From contig JABMML010000132.1 in NCBI GenBank assembly GCA_013205585.1, positions 1 through 8,347 of the forward strand: a stretch of 8,347 nt of DNA. The letters run 5' to 3'. Shown here piece by piece: positions 1-6,270 of this stretch; positions within the stretch are counted from its first letter, which is position 1; each line of letters opens with the position of its first letter. The position numbers and the translations under genes are program-made. This stretch comes from Chitinophagaceae bacterium (GTDB lineage Bacteria > Bacteroidota > Bacteroidia > Chitinophagales > Chitinophagaceae). The notes beneath the pieces are model-generated. The model did no database searches. It saw only the letters and a list, made by a program, of their open reading frames with translations, and was not told the origin of the DNA.

Positions 1-1057
1 AACCCAAGGTTGGGTCGAAAATCATTTCCGCTTCTTTGTTTATACTATTATTAGTAAGTGCTCCGAATAAATATAATTTCTGACCCACGAATGGAATTTT
101 ATCCATGGTCATATAGGTAAAATTTACTTGCGCATAATCGTTTTGATTTTCACTTTGCAATGATTCTGTATTGCTAATCATAAAACCTCCATTCAAGTCG
201 TTGAAAGTATAATAGGCAGTGCTTGCTCTTGATAAATCGGGCTTAACAGTGACAATGGTTCTTTTTTCTTTTGAATTTAAATCGGCAATTCTATCCGATC
301 TTAATCTTAGATTTTGAATATCTAACCATCTCGCTTCCTTGCCTGCCGGAAAAATGAATTGATCCTCACTATTATATTCTAATAAGTTTCCTCTTATGAA
401 AGAAGGCGCGGCTATTGAAACTGCATCATTGTACCTATAGTTTTGAATAACAATTGCGTTTATTTGATCGGTTTGAAAGAATGGAATTTTTTTTACATCT
501 AAAACAAATTGAATCTTTTGATGCGTCTTTGAAATTTGACCATCGAAAGGTTCTTGCACAGTGGCCGCTACCGACACTTGATTTTCTGTTACAAAAAAAC
601 GTCTTGTGAAAACAATTTCATTCGTATTACCATTTTTAAAAACTTTCAATATATAATTACCAGATTGCGTAGGCTTCAGTTGTGCATTGGGAAAATTAAA
701 CTGGTAATGATAATATGCTTGCGTGGCAATAGAGGATACCGAAAACTTATTTATTTTATTTTGATTAAAGCCTTGTAAATAATCAAAAGCAGATAAGTTG
801 GCCGCTGTCCAATCGGCATTTCTTAATTCAACTGAGTAGTAATAGTCTTGATAATCGGCCTTGAAATCGTCAAAGCTAATTTCTAAAGGCGTGGACTCAT
901 TTAAAGAGATAACTGGAATGGCTAGTGGCTTATTAACAGGATGTATTAAAACAGTATGTATGCTAGTTTGATAAATACTATCTGGGTTAAATTGACCAAG
1001 GCCCTTTACTGCATGAAGCCCTATGAGGAATGCCATCCATAAGTATCTTTTAAACAT
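1..1057 (-). CDS. Type IX secretion system plug protein (DUF5103 family), 3' end beyond window
   Basis: The first 352 residues are present and the frame is open to the window edge; the missing C-terminus is probably some tens of residues. The product starts with a hydrophobic signal peptide (about residues 1-22, MFKRYLWMAFLIGLHAVKGLG) and lacks a lipobox, so a periplasmic location is expected. Recognisable DUF5103 features are a segment with ELRNADW and YLQGF (77-96), YHYQFNFPN (116-124), SGNYILKVF (132-140), TRRFFV (151-156), the ARWLDIQNLRLRSDRI block (242-257) and LYLFGALTN (328-336). In Flavobacterium johnsoniae this family closes the periplasmic side of the SprA translocon when PorV is not bound. 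The assignment comes from remembered family features, not a search. No other T9SS gene is in the window. The gene is divergent from the permease gene, with 84 bases between starts. Confidence 0.85.
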   Translation of the reverse strand, partial: MFKRYLWMAFLIGLHAVKGLGQFNPDSIYQTSIHTVLIHPVNKPLAIPVISLNESTPLEISFDDFKADYQDYYYSVELRNADWTAANLSAFDYLQGFNQNKINKFSVSSIATQAYYHYQFNFPNAQLKPTQSGNYILKVFKNGNTNEIVFTRRFFVTENQVSVAATVQEPFDGQISKTHQKIQFVLDVKKIPFFQTDQINAIVIQNYRYNDAVSIAAPSFIRGNLLEYNSEDQFIFPAGKEARWLDIQNLRLRSDRIADLNSKEKRTIVTVKPDLSRASTAYYTFNDLNGGFMISNTESLQSENQNDYAQVNFTYMTMDKIPFVGQKLYLFGALTNNSINKEAEMIFDPTLG

Positions 1058-1078
1058 GAACCGCTTATTTAGTCCCTA

Positions 1079-1109
1079 CGAAACTACCCTTTTAATCCTA
1101 ATTTATAAA
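1079..1109 (-). promoter_or_regulatory. Possible promoter of the T9SS plug gene
   Basis: Read on the minus strand, TTTA (1109-1106) is followed after 19 bases by TAGTTTCG (1086-1079). This matches the Bacteroidota pattern TTTG/TAnnTTTG with one mismatch in each element. The -7-like element ends 21 bases before the plug ATG at 1057, a plausible leader length. Both boxes are imperfect and the region is AT-rich, so a chance match is quite possible. Confidence 0.3.
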
Positions 1110-1119
1110 CAGAAAAAAC

Positions 1120-1127
1120 TAGATTTG
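1120..1127 (+). promoter_or_regulatory. Candidate -7 element for the permease gene
   Basis: TAGATTTG is an exact match to the Bacteroidota -7 consensus TAnnTTTG. It ends 14 bases before the TTG start at 1142. If transcription starts about 6-7 bases downstream, the leader would be under 10 bases, leaving no room for a Shine-Dalgarno site. No TTTG-like -33 box is seen at the usual distance, which lowers confidence. Confidence 0.4.
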
Positions 1128-1141
1128 TTAAAAATTACGCA

Positions 1142-2332
1142 TTGTCCAACGCCTTCGAAATAGCTAAAAGAATAAGTTTTCAAAAACAGAAAAACTATAC
1201 GCGCTTTATAGTAAGGCTATCTATTGCCGCAACTGCCATTAGCGTAGCTGCTATCTTACTTACTCTTTCTATTGTGAATGGTTTTCAGGCAACTATTGCT
1301 AATAAAGTGTATCAATTCTGGGGACATATTAGAGTAGCCAGTGTAAGTGGAGAACCCATCAACCAAGATGGTAAAACCACTACTGCCTTTCAAAAAAATC
1401 CTGCAGTAAAAACCATCACTGCTTTTCTGCATCAATCTACCGTGCTTTCCTTTGCACAAGATATTGAAGGTGTAGTAGCAAGAGGGCTTCCCACGCAAAG
1501 TCAAATTCCTTTTTTAAGAAAAGGAACTGGCTTTACATCCACCACTGAAAAAGATACTATGCTCAATGAACTCATTATTTCAGATAATATTGCTACTAAA
1601 TTAAATATTCAATTAGGCGCCACCGTGAGACTGTATTTTTTAAATACAGGTTCCGTTCAACAAAGAAAATTAAAAGTAGTGGGCATTTACCATTCAGGTA
1701 TTGAAGAATATGATAACCAATTTGTTTTAGTTGATATAAAACTATTGCAACAATTAAATAATAATAAATTGGTAGAAGGCTATTCTATTGTATTGAATGA
1801 AAATGCACCTATTGAAGCTACTAACGATGCTCTACAAAAAATACTTCCCGAAAATTGGGTGGCTACTTCCATCAAAAATTATTATCCTCAAATTTTTGAT
1901 TGGATAGGCGTACAAACCATTAATAGAAATGTGACTATTACCATTATGCTTATTATTGCTGTTATAAATTTACTTACTTGTTTATTTATTTTAATGCTAG
2001 AAAGAATTACCATGATAGGAACCTTAACAGCCTTGGGCGCTTCACAAAATTTAATTAGAAAAATATTTTTATACCAAGCAAGTTTTATTTGCTGGACCGG
2101 TATTTTATTAGGCGCCTTTATTGGCCTAGGCCTTTCTTTTTTACAAGAAAAATTTGGCTTCATAGAGCTAGACGAGTCGGCCTACTTTATCAAAGAATTA
2201 CCTATTAAAATGGATGCTGTTCAAATTATAAGCGTGCTTATTGGCACAGCCATTATAAGTTATATCTCTTTTTTACTACCTACTTTATGGATTAAGAAAA
2301 TTTCTCCGGCCAAAGCCATACAATTTGACTAG
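1142..2332 (+). CDS. FtsX-like / LolC-LolE-type ABC transporter permease, TTG start
   Basis: This 396-residue inner-membrane protein has the MacB/LolC-E architecture. It has an N-terminal transmembrane helix (about 26-47, ending in SIVNGF), a large periplasmic domain (about 50-260) and three C-terminal helices (about 264-287, 313-334, 359-382). A cytoplasmic coupling segment with RITMIGTLTALGAS (288-301) follows helix 2, and the tail ends PAKAIQFD, typical of the family. Relatives release lipoproteins from the inner membrane (LolCDE) or act as mechanotransmission pumps; the substrate here cannot be told. No ATPase gene is nearby. TTG at 1142 is the only usual start codon in this frame: it opens after a TAA at 1106-1108 with no ATG, GTG or other TTG before helix 1, and the next internal Met is near residue 140. 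The gene converges with the methyltransferase, with 20 bases between stops. Confidence 0.88.
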   Translation: MSNAFEIAKRISFQKQKNYTRFIVRLSIAATAISVAAILLTLSIVNGFQATIANKVYQFWGHIRVASVSGEPINQDGKTTTAFQKNPAVKTITAFLHQSTVLSFAQDIEGVVARGLPTQSQIPFLRKGTGFTSTTEKDTMLNELIISDNIATKLNIQLGATVRLYFLNTGSVQQRKLKVVGIYHSGIEEYDNQFVLVDIKLLQQLNNNKLVEGYSIVLNENAPIEATNDALQKILPENWVATSIKNYYPQIFDWIGVQTINRNVTITIMLIIAVINLLTCLFILMLERITMIGTLTALGASQNLIRKIFLYQASFICWTGILLGAFIGLGLSFLQEKFGFIELDESAYFIKELPIKMDAVQIISVLIGTAIISYISFLLPTLWIKKISPAKAIQFD

Positions 2333-2352
2333 CTAATTCAATTTAGATAATT

Positions 2353-3096
2353 CTATAAGGCTTTTGCATTCGCTAAAATAATACCAGTGGCAACTGCCGC
2401 ATTCAATGATTCTGCCTCACCAATTCTTGGAATAGAAATAGGATGCGATATAAAAGACATTAAATTTTCTCTAATACCTTTTGATTCATTCCCAATTAAA
2501 ATAAAATTTGCAGGCTCCCATTTTATTTCATGCATGGACTTACCATTTAATAAAGCTCCGTATACAGGTAATTTATTTACAGACTTCGCATTGGTTTGAA
2601 GAAGGGTTTCAAGTTCCATAGAATGTAAGTTTACTCTAAAACAACTACCCATGGTACTTTGTATTACTTTAGGATTATACCAACCAGCCGTATCAACAGA
2701 TACTATAATTTGTTTAATCCCAAACCAATCGGCTGTTCGAATAATAGTACCTAAATTACCCGGATCCTGTATACCATCTAGTAATAAGGTGGATATATTT
2801 TTAAAATCTGTTACGGCCGTTTCTTTCTTTTTTTCTACAATAGCCATAACCTTATTGGGCGTTTGAAGTAGGCTTAGTCGCCCTAACATAATTTCATCCA
2901 CTTCCACTACTTCAGCCGGCAAATGCCCTTGCGATTGAATCCAGTCAGGCAAGGCCAAAATTTTACGAATTATCCAATGGGAAGCCAATACTTCCTCCAA
3001 CAACTTAGGGCCTTCTACTATAAACACAGATTCTTCTGTCCAATGTTTTTTATGGGCAAAAGATTGAATATATTTGAGCTCACTATTATTAATCAT
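2353..3096 (-). CDS. SpoU/TrmH-family RNA 2'-O-methyltransferase
   Basis: This 247-residue SPOUT-class enzyme transfers a methyl group from S-adenosylmethionine to a ribose 2'-OH in rRNA or tRNA. Residues 1-100 resemble the substrate-binding domain of RlmB/TsnR-type enzymes, with FIVEGPKLLEEVL at 25-37. The C-terminal knotted domain carries the three SpoU motifs: motif 1 DPGNLGTIIRTA (111-122) with Asn114 and the catalytic-type Arg120, motif 2 ILIGNESKGI (199-208) with Glu204, and motif 3 IPRIGEAESLNAAVA (222-236) with Asn232. The target nucleotide cannot be read from sequence, so no symbol is given. The ATG at 3096 is favoured because family members begin with a short lead into KYIQS. It is divergent from tamL, with only 4 bases between the two start codons, so its promoter must lie inside tamL unless the transcript is leaderless. 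Confidence 0.9.
   Translation of the reverse strand: MINNSELKYIQSFAHKKHWTEESVFIVEGPKLLEEVLASHWIIRKILALPDWIQSQGHLPAEVVEVDEIMLGRLSLLQTPNKVMAIVEKKKETAVTDFKNISTLLLDGIQDPGNLGTIIRTADWFGIKQIIVSVDTAGWYNPKVIQSTMGSCFRVNLHSMELETLLQTNAKSVNKLPVYGALLNGKSMHEIKWEPANFILIGNESKGIRENLMSFISHPISIPRIGEAESLNAAVATGIILANAKAL
3046..3076 (+). promoter_or_regulatory. Candidate promoter of tamL inside the methyltransferase gene
   Basis: TATATTTG at 3069-3076 is an exact TAnnTTTG -7 element. TTTT at 3046-3049 lies 19 bases upstream and matches three of four positions of the -33 TTTG box. The -7 element ends 24 bases before the tamL ATG, giving a predicted leader of roughly 15-20 bases. The whole element lies within the 5' coding sequence of the opposing methyltransferase gene, as the 4-base gap between the genes requires. 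Confidence 0.5.
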
Positions 3097-3100
3097 TTAC

Positions 3101-5494
3101 ATGCAATTAAGGAAGCTTAAAAATATTAGTTTCTTGTCAAGATTTTACCTTCTTGGTCTTTTATTTTTATTAAATGCATGCGCGGACTTGAAAAAAGCAG
3201 TCATTCATGACTATCCAAAGCAAATAAGCTTTGTTTATGACAACAAAGTAGTCATCAAAGATGCCAATAACAATATAGAAGCCCTAGCGCTAGCCAATGA
3301 ACTCTCTAATTACTGGGACGATAGCATAAAAGCCAAGCAAGTTCGTCAATTTGGAGTTTTTAACACCATCCTTCAACCCCTTCGCTACCAAGAAGATAAA
3401 TTGGAGCCTTCTAGCCAGTTTATGAAAAACTATTTAGCCACTAAAGGTTATAACCAACCTATATTAACCCCCATTGTAAAAGTGGATACCGTTAAAGACG
3501 AGTGGAGGGCGCGTATAACCATGGAAATTCGTTTGAATAAAAAAACGCTTATTGATTCTGTAGTCTACGAATTAAATGATAACCTATTACAATCTATCTC
3601 AAACAAGAATACTGCTTTTGCCTATGTTAAAAAAGGGATGGTCTATTCTAATGAATCTATCAATAATGAATTAGACCGATTAGTTGAATTATTTAGAGCC
3701 AACGGATATTATTATTTTACCAAAGAAAAAATATTTACAGAAGTAGATACACTGAACCAACAATTAATGGAGCTAAACTTAGACCCATTAGATCAAATCA
3801 ATCAAGTACTAGTTGCCCAAAAAATAGAAAAAGAGCAGCCTCTATGGAAGCTTAGCTTTCAATTGCGCAATAATAATAATAATAGCAATAGTAACGAATT
3901 CAAACAATACACTACCGGTCAGCAAATTTTTTATACCGACTTAAAATTATCCGATAACCCCGACACTGTTCTAGCCAAGGGCTTAACCTATCAAGCATCT
4001 TATAAAAATATAATTCAACATTATACAAAGTATAAATTTAAATCTCCTTTATTTGAAGAACAGTCTATTATAAAAAAAGGTGACCTCTTTAATGAAAACT
4101 TATACTACCAAACACTCAATAACTTTAGCAATCTAGGGGCTTGGCAACAAGTTGATGCTAGAACCACAATACAAAACGATAGCATTTATTTGCATTATTT
4201 TTTAACACCTTCCTTAAGGCACAGTTTTAATTTTGATATTGAGGGTAGTAAAAACAATTCGCAATTGGTGGCGGGTAATTTACTAGGACTTTCAACCAGT
4301 ATAACTTTTCGAGACAGAAATGTGCAAAAAAAATCAATCTCTTCCATTTCAAATGCTAGAGCAGGTATTGAATTAAATGTAAACAACGGCAACGATAATT
4401 TAACGCAAACCTTACTATTCAACTTGGGGCATACTTATAGTTTTCCCAATCTTATCATTCCTTTTGTTCCTAAACGAAGCACATATACCAATCAAACCAG
4501 AACAACTTTTTCTTTGAACGGCGCTTATATTGACAGATTAAATTATTATAAACTAAAATCCTTTACAACTAACTGGGGTTATGAATTAAAGAAAAATAAA
4601 AATGGTGCTGAAAATACTTGGACCTACAAACCTATCAATGTAGAGCTTTACAATCTTAACAAATTTGCTAAATTAGATAGTTTATTAATTTTGAACCCCT
4701 TCTTACGTTCTTCTTTTAATGAAGGCAATGTAATAAGTCAAACTTTTAATTACTTAAGTACGGGAACTTCTTTAAAAAATTCCAACCAAAATAATTATTT
4801 AAGAATAGGCATTGAGGAAGCAGGGGGCTTAACAGGCTTATTCAATGGTGCCTCTTCAAGTATATACAGATATATTAAAGCAGAAGTAGAATTAAGAAAA
4901 TTATACAAGTATCAATACACCGAACTAGCTTGGCGTTTTATGGGAGGCTGGGGTAATAACTATAGCAACGACCCTATATTGAAAGGACAATTACCTTTCT
5001 TTAAACAATTCACTGCAGGTGGGCCCTATAGTATGCGCGCCTGGGGCTTAAGACAATTGGGACTAGGTAGTTCTCAATTTTATGATACCAGCTTAAAAAG
5101 CCAAAGCTTTGACAGGTTTGGTGATTTCCAATTAGAAGCCAACTTAGAATATCGCTTCCCTTTATTCCAATGGGGCTCTTATAAAATAGGATCGGCTGTA
5201 TTTACAGATATAGGAAATATTTGGAACATTAGGGGAACTGAACTCGACCCAGCTGCTGGTTTTAAACTCGATAAATTATATAAAGATATTGCGGTGGCAG
5301 TAGGTACCGGTTTAAGAATGGATTTTAATTATTTTATAATTAGAATAGACTACGCACTTAAAATGAAAGACCCTACACGTTTACAAAATGACGGCTGGTT
5401 AGATATTCAAAATTTGAAGTGGGCCGAGGTAAAACCCAATGGTGTAAAAGTAAATAACTACGCCTTGCAATTTGGTATTGGACTACCCTTCTAA
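3101..5494 (+). CDS. tamL: TamL, BamA/TamA-family (Omp85) outer-membrane lipoprotein
   Basis: With the ATG at 3101 the product has 797 residues. A short basic stretch and hydrophobic segment end in the lipobox LNAC with Cys27 as the lipidated residue, which is why this start is preferred over an in-frame TTG at 3074. About residues 30-370 form the periplasmic part, with POTRA-like stretches such as FRANGYYYFTKEK and an Asn-rich patch at 257-265. About residues 380-797 form the 16-strand-type barrel. The signature GGPYSMRAWG (640-649) is the Bacteroidota version of the Omp85 loop-6 motif, with Arg646 as its conserved arginine. The chain ends GIGLPF, a C-terminal aromatic beta-signal. TamL is the lipidated Bacteroidota counterpart of TamA, thought to work with TamB in outer-membrane assembly; no tamB is in the window. 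Assignment to TamL rather than another Omp85 subgroup rests on the lipobox and loop-6 form. Confidence 0.87.
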   Translation: MQLRKLKNISFLSRFYLLGLLFLLNACADLKKAVIHDYPKQISFVYDNKVVIKDANNNIEALALANELSNYWDDSIKAKQVRQFGVFNTILQPLRYQEDKLEPSSQFMKNYLATKGYNQPILTPIVKVDTVKDEWRARITMEIRLNKKTLIDSVVYELNDNLLQSISNKNTAFAYVKKGMVYSNESINNELDRLVELFRANGYYYFTKEKIFTEVDTLNQQLMELNLDPLDQINQVLVAQKIEKEQPLWKLSFQLRNNNNNSNSNEFKQYTTGQQIFYTDLKLSDNPDTVLAKGLTYQASYKNIIQHYTKYKFKSPLFEEQSIIKKGDLFNENLYYQTLNNFSNLGAWQQVDARTTIQNDSIYLHYFLTPSLRHSFNFDIEGSKNNSQLVAGNLLGLSTSITFRDRNVQKKSISSISNARAGIELNVNNGNDNLTQTLLFNLGHTYSFPNLIIPFVPKRSTYTNQTRTTFSLNGAYIDRLNYYKLKSFTTNWGYELKKNKNGAENTWTYKPINVELYNLNKFAKLDSLLILNPFLRSSFNEGNVISQTFNYLSTGTSLKNSNQNNYLRIGIEEAGGLTGLFNGASSSIYRYIKAEVELRKLYKYQYTELAWRFMGGWGNNYSNDPILKGQLPFFKQFTAGGPYSMRAWGLRQLGLGSSQFYDTSLKSQSFDRFGDFQLEANLEYRFPLFQWGSYKIGSAVFTDIGNIWNIRGTELDPAAGFKLDKLYKDIAVAVGTGLRMDFNYFIIRIDYALKMKDPTRLQNDGWLDIQNLKWAEVKPNGVKVNNYALQFGIGLPF
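3869..3883 (+). repeat. AAT triplet repeat (5 copies) inside tamL
   Basis: Five in-frame AAT codons encode Asn257-261 of TamL and are followed by alternating Ser/Asn codons up to residue 265. This looks like a flexible linker in the periplasmic region. As a triplet repeat it could change length without shifting the frame. Confidence 0.8.
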
Positions 5495-5517
5495 TATATT
5501 TCAATATATATTTCAAT
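5494..5517. repeat. Two perfect 12-base tandem copies filling the tamL/truB gap
   Basis: The unit ATATATTTCAAT occurs twice head to tail, at 5494-5505 and 5506-5517. It spans from the last base of the tamL TAA stop to two bases before the truB stop complement at 5519-5521. ATATAT-TTCA-ATATAT within it can form a six-pair A-U hairpin on either strand (for example 5494-5499 with 5504-5509). This is too weak, and lacks the GC stem and U-tract, to call an intrinsic terminator. Confidence 0.75.
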
Positions 5518-5518
5518 A

Positions 5519-6223
5519 TTATCCTTCCAATAAAGCATGCACTTCTGCTTCTATATCCTGCCATAGCCTAGCATCTTCTATATTAAATTCTCCAATACGC
5601 GTTCTTCGAAGTGCACTCATATAGGCACCTACTTGCAAAGTTTCTCCAAAATCTTTTACCAAGCTTCTAATATAAGTACCTGTAGAACAAACAACTTTAA
5701 ATTCTACATTGGGCATTTCTATTTTAGTAATTTCAAAACTTTCTATAGTTACTTTTCTTGGATCAATTTTTACTTCTATACCTAATCTTGCCGATTCATA
5801 TAATCTTCTGCCGTCTTTTTTGATGGCTGAATGTTGCGGCGGCATTTGAAAAATTTCACCTATGTATGGAAGGGTTGCTTTTCGAATCATATCATTTGTT
5901 AATACTTCCGTACTTTTAAAATTTTCAGGCTCTGATTCTAAATCATATGTAGGCGTAGTGGCACCTAATACCATCGTGCCTGTATATTCTTTCTGCATAC
6001 CCATATAAGAATCTATGGATTTAGTATACTTACCCGTACAAACAATAAGAAGGCCTGTAGCCAAGGGATCTAGTGTGCCCGCATGTCCTACTTTTATAAC
6101 GCGCGTAAGGTTGCGAACTTTTTTTACAATATCAAAGGAAGTCCAACCAATAGGTTTATCTAGTAACAATACCTTGCCTTCTAAATAAGGCATAAGTGCA
6201 TCAGGTATTGGTTTTTGTTTCAT
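5519..6223 (-). CDS. truB: tRNA pseudouridine(55) synthase TruB
   Basis: This 234-residue enzyme isomerises U55 in the T-psi-C loop of tRNAs. The N-terminal stretch LLLDKPIGWTSFDIV (19-33) and the motif GHAGTLDPLATGLL (46-59) are diagnostic, with Asp52 as the catalytic nucleophile. Further family marks are the KEYTGTMVLGATTPTYD segment following residue 80, QMPPQHSAIKKDGRRLYESAR in the middle, and a C-terminal CSTGTYIRSLVKDFGE block with the conserved YIRSL. The protein is shorter than E. coli TruB (about 314 residues) and appears to stop near the end of the catalytic domain without a full PUA domain, as I recall is common in Bacteroidota. It lies 34 bases downstream of proS on the same strand and is probably translated from a shared transcript. 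It converges with tamL with 24 bases between the stops. Confidence 0.97.
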   Translation of the reverse strand: MKQKPIPDALMPYLEGKVLLLDKPIGWTSFDIVKKVRNLTRVIKVGHAGTLDPLATGLLIVCTGKYTKSIDSYMGMQKEYTGTMVLGATTPTYDLESEPENFKSTEVLTNDMIRKATLPYIGEIFQMPPQHSAIKKDGRRLYESARLGIEVKIDPRKVTIESFEITKIEMPNVEFKVVCSTGTYIRSLVKDFGETLQVGAYMSALRRTRIGEFNIEDARLWQDIEAEVHALLEG

Positions 6224-6243
6224 TTAATTTTTGAAAACTTATT

Positions 6244-6270
6244 AAGGAGCATACTATTTAGTAAGCTCTT
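6244..6270 (-). other. Inverted repeat over the proS stop codon, in the proS-truB junction
   Basis: AAGGAGC (6244-6250) pairs with GCTCTT (6265-6270) with one bulged base. After an A/A mismatch (6251/6264), TACT (6252-6255) pairs with AGTA (6260-6263), leaving a four-base loop (6256-6259). The proS stop codon (6260-6258) sits at the loop edge. In the proS to truB direction it is followed by AATAAGTTTTC, which has only a short T-run at a distance, so it is not a standard terminator. It could be an RNA-processing or partial attenuation element, or chance in AT-rich DNA. Confidence 0.35.

Noticed and set aside
536..778. 80-residue plus-strand open frame
   Set aside because: It lies antisense within the T9SS plug coding sequence, whose translation is clearly family-like, and has a composition typical of a shadow frame.
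2123..2132. Perfect 10-base palindrome GGCCTAGGCC
   Set aside because: It encodes Gly-Leu-Gly-Leu in a permease membrane helix and is best explained by codons; no partner site or context suggests a regulatory role.
2333..2352. Possible terminator between the permease and methyltransferase genes
   Set aside because: The 20-base gap is AT-rich but has no GC stem followed by a T-run on either strand.
3074..3100. Upstream TTG start giving TamL nine extra residues
   Set aside because: The ATG at 3101 places a basic stretch and hydrophobic segment correctly before the lipobox. The TTG overlaps the candidate -7 element, so it would not be in the mRNA.
5494..5517. Tandem repeat as a CRISPR or attachment site
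   Set aside because: There are only two adjacent 12-base AT-rich copies, no spacers, no integrase and no nearby tRNA gene.
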